From assembly GCA_004525875.1 (NCBI GenBank), contig SPBQ01000026.1:1-12035 (forward strand): 12,035 nt of DNA, given 5' to 3'. Below are positions 7,571 through 12,035 of this stretch, piece after piece (position 1 is the stretch's first letter; each line of letters begins with the position of its first letter). Source of the DNA: Myxococcales bacterium. GTDB taxonomy: Bacteria; Desulfobacterota_B; Binatia; UBA1149; SPBQ01. The notes under the pieces were generated by a model. The model was not told the origin of the DNA, did not search any database, and worked only from the letters and a program-made list of their open reading frames with translations. Both the position numbers and the translations under genes were made by a program.

Positions 7571-7996
7571 ATGAACGAACGATTCTTTCCCGATGGAATG
7601 CCGCAGCCGATGGCCGACCCTACCACGCTACCGTGGTGGGAAGCCGCCGCCGCGCACCGACTGGTCGTCCAGCGTTGCACATCGTGCGGGCACACGCGGC
7701 TGCCGCCGGCGCCGATCTGTCCCGAGTGCCGCTCGGCCGACTCCGAGTGGAAGGAAGTCTCGGGCCGCGGCGAGGTCTACACCTACACCATCATCCACCG
7801 CCCGATCGCTGCCGATCAGGAGCTTCCCTACGTCATCGCGGTGATCGCACTGGAGGACGCGGGTGGCGTGCGGATGATGTCGAACGTCGTCGACGTGAAT
7901 CCCGACGACCTCGAGGTGGGAACACCCGTCGAGCTTGTCTGGGAAGACATGAGCGCGGATCTTGCGATTCCACGTTTTCGCCCCGTACGAAAGTAG
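7571..7996 (+). CDS. DUF35 Zn-ribbon / OB-fold protein, aldolase partner
   Basis: This 141-aa protein has the two-part DUF35 layout. An N-terminal helix (PWWEAAAAHRLVVQRC) leads into a rubredoxin-like zinc ribbon with C36-x2-C39 and C50-x2-C53, then an OB-fold (about 65-137) with GEVYTYTIIHRP and VELVWED. Such proteins bind thiolase-like enzymes and are thought to help position the acyl-CoA; in the Ltp2 system the DUF35 domain is required for aldolase activity. Here it is free-standing, not fused to a MaoC hydratase as in ChsH2. ATG 7571 is preferred because the protein then begins like its family. AGGA lies close upstream, with short spacing. An in-frame GTG at 7529 would add 14 residues overlapping the previous gene and has no better ribosome site. 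It surely works with the thiolase-like protein; the shared substrate is not known. Confidence 0.93.
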   Translation: MNERFFPDGMPQPMADPTTLPWWEAAAAHRLVVQRCTSCGHTRLPPAPICPECRSADSEWKEVSGRGEVYTYTIIHRPIAADQELPYVIAVIALEDAGGVRMMSNVVDVNPDDLEVGTPVELVWEDMSADLAIPRFRPVRK

Positions 7997-8001
7997 CTTC
8001 T

Positions 8002-8011
8002 TGAAGGAGAT
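8002..8011 (+). promoter_or_regulatory. Strong ribosome binding site of the amidohydrolase gene
   Basis: TGAAGGAGAT lies about 7 nt before ATG 8018. It is the best Shine-Dalgarno match in the plus-strand run, so the last gene may be translated more strongly than the genes just before it. Confidence 0.8.
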
Positions 8012-8017
8012 ACCCTC

Positions 8018-9220
8018 ATGAAATGCACCGAGTGGTTCATCGACGCCGACCCCCACGTCACCGAACCCGGCGATGTGTGGACGTCGCGCCTGCCGAAGAA
8101 GTTCCAGGCCGCAGCGCCGCGCATGATCCGGAGGGATGACGGGTTCGACGTCTGGCGTTTCGGTCGAACCGAGCGCCAGATCCCGGCGGGGGCCACCGCC
8201 GTGGCCGGATGGCCCGAGCCTTTCCCGTCCATCCCGAAGAATCTGGACGAGTGCCCGCCGGCCGCCTACGACGCCAAGGCACGCCTCGAGTACATGGACG
8301 AGATCGGCGCCTGGGCGATGGCGCTCTATCCCAACATCGGCGGCTTCGGCAGCGAGAGCTTCCTCGGGCTGGGCGACCCCGAGCTCATGCTCGCCTGCGT
8401 GCAGGCCTACAACGACTGGCTCATCGAGTGGATCTCACCCGACCCGCGCCGCTTCATCCCCGTGATGGCGACGCCGTTCTGGGACGTCGAGTCCACGGTG
8501 GCCGAGATCCATCGATGCCGCGACATCGGTCACCGCGCCGACCTGTTCACGGGCGCGCCCCAGGATTTCGCGATGCCGTTCATCGGCGACCCGCACTGGA
8601 ACCCCGTCTGGGATGCCGTTCAGGACGTCGACCTCCCGGTGAGCCTCCACATCGGCAGCGGAGACTTCCAGGATCAGATCCTGAACCCCGGGCGCTTCGC
8701 CGCCCACGGCATTGGGCCGACCACGGTCTCGGGGTCGATGGCCACGCTGCTTACCAACGGGATTCAGCTGATGGACGTAGTGATGTCGGGAATCCTGCCG
8801 CGTAATCCTCGCCTGCGACTGGTTTCGGTGGAAAGCGGGATCGGCTGGCTGCCGTTCGTGAAGGAGGCCCTCGATCACGGCTTCGCGTACGCGAACGTCA
8901 GCGCGGAAAAGCCCGAGTTCACCAAGCGTCCCAGCGAGTACCTGCGCGAGCAGGTCTGGGCGTGCACGTTCTTCGAGGAGTTTCCGGCGAAGCACTTCCT
9001 CGATGAGATCGGCACGGATCGCGTACTGTTCGAGACCGACTATCCCCATCCGGTGTGCCTGTACGGAAAGCAGGTTCGCGAGAAGATCGACGCGGCCTTC
9101 GCGCATCTGTCGCCGGAGGTTCGTGAGCGGGTTCTGTTCTCGAATGCGGCCGAGCTCTATGGCGTGGGGGCGCCCGATCGGGCGTGGCAGGGAGGGGCGG
9201 CGGGCTCGGCCAGCTCCTAG
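8018..9220 (+). CDS. Amidohydrolase_2-family metal-dependent TIM-barrel hydrolase or decarboxylase
   Basis: This 400-aa cytoplasmic TIM-barrel protein belongs to the ACMSD/amidohydrolase_2 group, whose members hydrolyse C-N or C-C bonds or decarboxylate using one divalent metal. Candidate metal and active-site residues are D9, D11, H13 and E16 in DADPHVTEP, H211 in VSLHIGSG, E272 in VESGIGWLPF, and D341 with H344 in ETDYPHP. The length is normal for the family. The C-terminal 20 residues (APDRAWQGGAAGSASS) are low-complexity and probably a tail. It is the last gene of the plus-strand run, 21 nt after the DUF35 gene, and has its own strong ribosome site. Homologues often lie near acyl-CoA dehydrogenase and thiolase-like genes in lipid-degrading bacteria, but their reaction is generally not established. 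Ring cleavage or hydrolysis of a product of this pathway is possible; I would not name a substrate. Confidence 0.88.
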   Translation: MKCTEWFIDADPHVTEPGDVWTSRLPKKFQAAAPRMIRRDDGFDVWRFGRTERQIPAGATAVAGWPEPFPSIPKNLDECPPAAYDAKARLEYMDEIGAWAMALYPNIGGFGSESFLGLGDPELMLACVQAYNDWLIEWISPDPRRFIPVMATPFWDVESTVAEIHRCRDIGHRADLFTGAPQDFAMPFIGDPHWNPVWDAVQDVDLPVSLHIGSGDFQDQILNPGRFAAHGIGPTTVSGSMATLLTNGIQLMDVVMSGILPRNPRLRLVSVESGIGWLPFVKEALDHGFAYANVSAEKPEFTKRPSEYLREQVWACTFFEEFPAKHFLDEIGTDRVLFETDYPHPVCLYGKQVREKIDAAFAHLSPEVRERVLFSNAAELYGVGAPDRAWQGGAAGSASS

Positions 9221-9265
9221 CAGCCTGTTGAAGAACCCACTCCCGTCGCCGGGCAGTGATCTTCG

Positions 9266-9289
9266 CGCCGACGGGCTTGCGCGTCGGCG
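9266..9289. terminator. Hairpin between convergent genes, possible terminator
   Basis: An 8-bp perfect stem (CGCCGACG at 9266-9273 with CGTCGGCG at 9282-9289) and an 8-nt loop lie between the convergent amidohydrolase and hflC genes. There is no T-run on either side, so intrinsic termination is not proven. A second arm at 9242-9248 can pair with 9269-9275 instead, giving two mutually exclusive folds. Confidence 0.35.
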
Positions 9290-9331
9290 GTCCTGCCGGG
9301 CCGGGTCGAGCGAGCGGTCGTCAGCGCATCG

Positions 9332-10306
9332 TCATCGGACTTCGTCCGGAGCCATCCCCTTCAGGAACTTGAAGAGGTCACTGTCCGTGGAAAGGACGAG
9401 GGTCGTGTTCTCGGCGATGATGGATTTGTAGGACTGCATGGTCCGTGTGAATTCATAGAACGCCACCGACTGAGGGCTCTGGTTGTATGCCCTCGCATAG
9501 ATTTCGGTGGCTTTTGCGTCCGCCAGGCCGCGAATCTCCTCGACCTGCCGGTAGGCTTCGGACTGGATCTTGTTCAGGTCACGCACACGGTTACCGCGGA
9601 CTCTGGCGGCCTCACCGTTTCCTTCGGACAGGAAGCGTTCCGCGATCTGCCGCCGCTCGCTGATCATTCGATCGTAGATCTTCGGGCGCACACTCTCGTT
9701 GTAGTTGATCCGCTTGAAGCGGATATCGAGCAGTTCGATACCGAACACTCGAACCTTCTCGGCAGCCGCGGCGAAGATCTCCTGCTCGACCAGCTGGCGC
9801 CCCTTCTGGATCGGCACGAGGGATCCCATATCGAGTTCCTGCTCGGCGCCGGTCAGGAGCGCGTCGCGCAGCGGAACGCGGCCCTTGGTGGTGCGGATGA
9901 TCTCGATCAGCTCATGCTTGGCGACGGCGTTGCGGGTCTCGCTGCCCAGAATATCGTCCAGGCGTGACTGAGCACTGCGTTCATCACGCAGCCGTAGGAA
10001 GTACTGGAGAGGATCCGTAATTCGCCAGCGAGCGAAGAGATCGACCGAGATGTAGAGCTTGTCCTTGGTCGGCATGTCCGAGGGACTGCCGTCCCACTCC
10101 AGAACCCGCTTGTCGATCGGATTGACGTCCTGAACGAACGGCACCTTGAGCTTCAGACCGGCGGAAGTCACGGGAACCCCGATCGGCTTGCCGAACTGGG
10201 TGATGATGACTTGTTCGACTTCGCTCACCGTATAGATCGAGCTCATCAAGACGAACAGCCCGATGGCCAGAAGCGGGAGGTTGGCGAACTGGATGCTCTT
10301 CTTCAT
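9332..10306 (-). CDS. hflC: HflC, SPFH-domain membrane protein of the FtsH modulator complex
   Basis: This 324-aa inner-membrane protein forms, with HflK, a large cage around the FtsH protease and modulates its degradation of membrane and other proteins. One N-terminal transmembrane segment is at about 10-27, giving an N-in, C-out (periplasmic) layout. The SPFH/band-7 domain starts at YTVSEVEQVIITQFGKP (25-41) and includes DKLYISVDLFARWRITDP (82-99). The long C-terminal helix carries the HflC-typical ERRQIAERFLSEGNGEAARVRG-type stretch and EIYARAYNQ, ending with the conserved LVLSTDSDLFKFLKG region. The length is close to the E. coli protein (334 aa). Its ATG overlaps the hflK stop as ATGA (10303-10306), so the two are translationally coupled. 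It also has an AAGGAAG ribosome site 7 nt upstream, inside hflK. There is no sign of truncation. Confidence 0.96.
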   Translation of the reverse strand: MKKSIQFANLPLLAIGLFVLMSSIYTVSEVEQVIITQFGKPIGVPVTSAGLKLKVPFVQDVNPIDKRVLEWDGSPSDMPTKDKLYISVDLFARWRITDPLQYFLRLRDERSAQSRLDDILGSETRNAVAKHELIEIIRTTKGRVPLRDALLTGAEQELDMGSLVPIQKGRQLVEQEIFAAAAEKVRVFGIELLDIRFKRINYNESVRPKIYDRMISERRQIAERFLSEGNGEAARVRGNRVRDLNKIQSEAYRQVEEIRGLADAKATEIYARAYNQSPQSVAFYEFTRTMQSYKSIIAENTTLVLSTDSDLFKFLKGMAPDEVR

Positions 10307-11319
10307 GGCTGAACTTCCTTCTGGGTGTCGAGATTCAGCAATGGCAGGATGCCCCGCGTCTGTTCATCGACGATGATCTTCGAGCGTATGCCCGGCATGA
10401 CGTCCTGCAGGGTCTCGATGTAGATGCGGCGGCGGGTGACCTCGGGGGCCTTGGTGTACTCGGCCAGCAAGGCGCTGAAGCGGGCGACATCTCCTTCGGC
10501 CTCATTGATCCTCTTGAGCCGGTAGCCGTCGGCCTCGCGGATCCGCTGATCTTTCTCGCCCTCGGCCAGCGGGATCACCTTGTTGTAGTCGCGCCGGGCT
10601 TCGTTGATGAGCTTCTCTTTCTCCTGTTGAGCCTGGTTGACCTCGTTGAACGACTCCTGGACCGGTTCGGGCGGATTGATGTTCTTCAACTGCACCTGGT
10701 CAATGCTTATTCCCATCGCGTACTTCGTTGAGAGCGCCTGCATCTTGGACAGCGCTTCGGTTTCGATTTCCTGTCGACCGATCGTGATGACCTCGTCGAC
10801 CGTGCGATCGCCGACGACTTCCCGCATCACGGATTCGGAGACGTAGCGCAGGGTTTCGTTCGGTTCTCGAACCTCGAAAAGGAACTTGACGGGATCAGAG
10901 ATGCGGTACTGAACCACCCACTCCACCAGTGCGGCGTTCAGGTCGCCTGTCACCATCTCCGTTTCCCGCTTTGTCTCGTGCCTTGCGTCGCGAGCGCTCT
11001 GGTACGGATCGCTGGCGCCTGGGGTCGTGAACCCGAACTCCTGCTTCAACTGCCGTTTGACGGGAACGATGGTCGCCGTATCGATGCCCAGTGGCAGCTT
11101 GAAATGAAGTCCCGGCGGAATGTCCTTGAGGTATTTGCCGAAGCGCTGCACGACAGCGACCGAATCACTTGGCACGGTGTAGAAGGACGTCCATGCGCCG
11201 AAGGCCGCCAGCGCGAGGACGAAAAGGAGGATGGCTCCGCTCGGGCCACCACTCGGCATGATCTGTTTGAGCTGATCCTGCCCCTGCCGGACCAGATCCT
11301 CGATGTCACGCTGTTCCAT
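10303..11319 (-). CDS. hflK: HflK, SPFH-domain partner of HflC
   Basis: This 338-aa protein is the HflK half of the HflKC complex. A short cytoplasmic N-terminus (1-27) precedes one transmembrane segment (about 28-47, GAILLFVLALAAFGAWTSFY). The SPFH domain starts at VPSDSVAVVQRFGKY and continues through the periplasmic region, with ISDPVKFLFEV (140-150). Diagnostic HflK stretches are TVDEVITIGRQEIE (173-186), GISIDQVQLKNINPPEPV (203-220), EVNQAQQEKEKLINEA and TKAPEVTRRRIYIETLQ (289-305). It is shorter than E. coli HflK (about 419 aa), mainly because the Gly/Pro-rich N-terminal region and the C-terminal tail are reduced. The start ATG at 11319 has a GAGGAG site 8 nt upstream. It is the first gene of a two-gene unit, with a leader of up to about 110 nt between the AT-rich divergent region and its start. 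No hflX or hfq is visible nearby. Confidence 0.95.
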   Translation of the reverse strand: MEQRDIEDLVRQGQDQLKQIMPSGGPSGAILLFVLALAAFGAWTSFYTVPSDSVAVVQRFGKYLKDIPPGLHFKLPLGIDTATIVPVKRQLKQEFGFTTPGASDPYQSARDARHETKRETEMVTGDLNAALVEWVVQYRISDPVKFLFEVREPNETLRYVSESVMREVVGDRTVDEVITIGRQEIETEALSKMQALSTKYAMGISIDQVQLKNINPPEPVQESFNEVNQAQQEKEKLINEARRDYNKVIPLAEGEKDQRIREADGYRLKRINEAEGDVARFSALLAEYTKAPEVTRRRIYIETLQDVMPGIRSKIIVDEQTRGILPLLNLDTQKEVQP

Positions 11320-11327
11320 GGATGGAT

Positions 11328-11333
11328 CTCCTC
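11328..11333 (-). promoter_or_regulatory. Ribosome binding site of hflK
   Basis: On the minus strand this reads GAGGAG, 8 nt before the hflK ATG. It supports the chosen start and the compact N-terminus. Confidence 0.8.
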
Positions 11334-11485
11334 GGGCAGTCAGTTGTCGTTGTTCGAGCTGATGGCGATGGCTCGATGCTCGCGGTCTTTCCCTTCGTGG
11401 ACCGCCGGCGGAGTGCGCGCGGACGCTTCGCGCCGTGTTGCTAAATCTATATCATTTGCAATGCACATCAAGCGTTCATGCAAAA

Positions 11486-11503
11486 TGCTTGAGAGATCAA
11501 GCA
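11486..11503. promoter_or_regulatory. Palindromic candidate operator
   Basis: A perfect inverted repeat, TGCTTGA-GAGA-TCAAGCA, has 7-bp arms and a 4-bp centre. It overlaps the proposed -35 box of the adjacent XRE-type gene. That position and size suit a dimeric helix-turn-helix repressor acting on its own promoter; binding is inferred. Confidence 0.55.
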
Positions 11504-11517
11504 AATCGGCCGATAGT
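11489..11517 (+). promoter_or_regulatory. Predicted sigma-70 promoter of the XRE regulator
   Basis: TTGAGA (11489-11494, 5 of 6 to consensus) and GATAGT (11512-11517, 4 of 6) are separated by exactly 17 nt. The predicted transcription start is at about 11524-11525, which coincides with the ATG at 11525, so the mRNA would be leaderless. Confidence 0.5.
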
Positions 11518-11524
11518 GGGGCGG

Positions 11525-11920
11525 ATGCCAGGCGGCAAACCACCCCCGCGCAAGCGAACCGAGTTCGTCGCGCAGCCCAGCGAGCTCGGGGCTGTCCTGG
11601 CCGATCTGCGTGCGGCCAAGGGGTTCTCACTGCGCGAGGTCGAAGAGGCAACCGGCAAGGCCGTTTCGAACGCGTACTTGAGCCAGCTCGAGAACGGGAA
11701 GATCCGGAAGCCGTCGCCGAACGTGCTCCACAGCTTGTCGGAGGTCTACGCCGTTCCCTACGAGACGTTGATGGAGAAGGCGGGGTACTTGCTGCCCACC
11801 GCGGAGAGTGGCGGACGCCGCAGGAGGCTGGCCGCCTTCGCGATCGATGATCTGACCGCGGAGGAAGAGGAAGAGCTGTTGAAGTACCTGGCGTTCCTTC
11901 GCACTCGCGGCGCTTCCTGA
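11525..11920 (+). CDS. Small XRE-type helix-turn-helix transcriptional regulator
   Basis: This 131-aa DNA-binding protein has a basic N-terminus (GGKPPPRKR) and a Cro/C1-type helix-turn-helix at about 20-86: LGAVLADLRAAKGFSLREVE, then NAYLSQLENGKIRKPSP, whose recognition helix is around 47-57. VYAVPYETLMEKAGYL completes the domain. Residues 97-101 are arginine-rich. An acidic C-terminal helix (LTAEEEEELLKYLAFLR, 110-126) probably mediates dimerisation. No ligand-binding domain is visible. ATG 11525 is preferred to the in-frame GTG at 11435: the extra 30 residues would be encoded by the AT-rich regulatory island and do not resemble this domain. Only a weak GGGG precedes 11525, and the promoter geometry suggests leaderless translation. 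It is divergent from hflKC and may regulate itself through the nearby palindrome. Whether it regulates hflKC is unknown. Confidence 0.85.
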   Translation: MPGGKPPPRKRTEFVAQPSELGAVLADLRAAKGFSLREVEEATGKAVSNAYLSQLENGKIRKPSPNVLHSLSEVYAVPYETLMEKAGYLLPTAESGGRRRRLAAFAIDDLTAEEEEELLKYLAFLRTRGAS

Positions 11921-11947
11921 CGCGCGTCTCGGCCGAGTTCTGCCGCC

Positions 11948-11996
11948 GGCCGGACCGGCAGACAACATGAGCATCTGACGGCGTGCAGGTCCGGCC
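11948..11996. repeat. GC-rich inverted repeat downstream of the XRE gene
   Basis: GGCCGGACC (11948-11956) pairs perfectly with GGTCCGGCC (11988-11996) around a 31-nt loop, 27 bp after the regulator's stop. A smaller hairpin (CTGCCG/CGGCAG) overlaps the left arm. No T-run follows, so a terminator role is only possible. I see no gene between 11921 and the window end. Confidence 0.4.
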
Positions 11997-12035
11997 ACGG
12001 CCGAGCCCATCCGGGGTCGTCATCTCGGGCGTGGG

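Larger units (their letters stand above)
11438..11517. promoter_or_regulatory. AT-rich divergent regulatory island between hflK and the XRE regulator
   Basis: This is the most AT-rich stretch of the window, set in GC-rich sequence. It carries several related elements: TTTGCA (11455-11460) in inverted relation to TGCAAA (11479-11484), ATCAAGC repeated at 11467-11473 and 11496-11502, and the palindrome described separately. The divergent arrangement suggests that one region controls both the regulator and hflKC. A minus-strand promoter is likely here, but I see only weak candidates (TTGATG, 16 nt, TAGATT). Confidence 0.55.

Noticed and set aside
6352..7695. 447-codon minus-strand open frame opposite the thiolase-like gene
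   Set aside because: It shows no recognisable motifs and spans the boundary of two well-supported plus-strand genes.
11435..11524. Upstream GTG start for the XRE regulator
   Set aside because: It would translate the AT-rich promoter and operator region into residues unlike any helix-turn-helix N-terminus. ATG 11525 fits the promoter geometry.

Overview
This window is a GC-rich bacterial segment that carries a catabolic gene run and the left edge of an unrelated housekeeping locus. The code is standard, there are no introns, and Shine-Dalgarno sites are good. A true HflK/HflC pair points to a Gram-negative or diderm lineage. The combination of a Baeyer-Villiger monooxygenase, paired acyl-CoA dehydrogenases, a thiolase-like/DUF35 pair and an amidohydrolase_2 protein is common in uncultured, lipid- or steroid-degrading Proteobacteria, Myxococcota or Binatota-like bacteria. 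The phylum is a guess and cannot be fixed from the sequence alone. I see no tRNA, rRNA, CRISPR array, transposase or phage gene.

Layout. Positions 1-106 form a perfect 48-bp inverted repeat with a 10-nt loop. This is most simply a fold-back artefact at a contig end, overlying the 5' end of the first gene. A plus-strand run of eight genes follows to 9220: Baeyer-Villiger monooxygenase (5' incomplete), small cupin, acyl-CoA dehydrogenase A, acyl-CoA dehydrogenase B, aldehyde dehydrogenase (CalB-like), thiolase-like protein (probable Ltp2-type aldolase), DUF35 Zn-ribbon/OB-fold protein and amidohydrolase_2-family protein. From acyl-CoA dehydrogenase A onward the gaps are 3, 12, 13, 4 and 21 nt, so these six genes are almost certainly one operon. 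The first two genes are separated from it by 168 bp with no recognisable gene. A short convergent intergenic region (9221-9331) with a hairpin follows. Then hflC and hflK lie on the minus strand with an ATGA overlap, and a divergent XRE-type regulator lies on the plus strand. The regulator and hflKC share an AT-rich regulatory island at about 11438-11517. The last 115 bp hold only GC-rich inverted repeats.

How the genes may work together (inference). The two acyl-CoA dehydrogenases have complementary motif losses: A has the C-terminal GGGTNEIQRD but not the RxQFxxPIGxFQ loop, and B has the reverse. That is the pattern of alpha2beta2 dehydrogenases used on steroid side chains. The thiolase-like protein appears to lack the nucleophilic cysteine and sits next to DUF35, as in Ltp2-DUF35 retro-aldolases. 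With an aldehyde dehydrogenase next to them, the six-gene run looks like an aldolytic side-chain cleavage module: dehydrogenation, hydration by an enzyme not present here, retro-aldol cleavage, then oxidation of the released aldehyde. The monooxygenase and amidohydrolase could then act on a ketone or ring product. The substrate is unknown. hflKC encodes the membrane SPFH complex that modulates FtsH, and is probably functionally separate.
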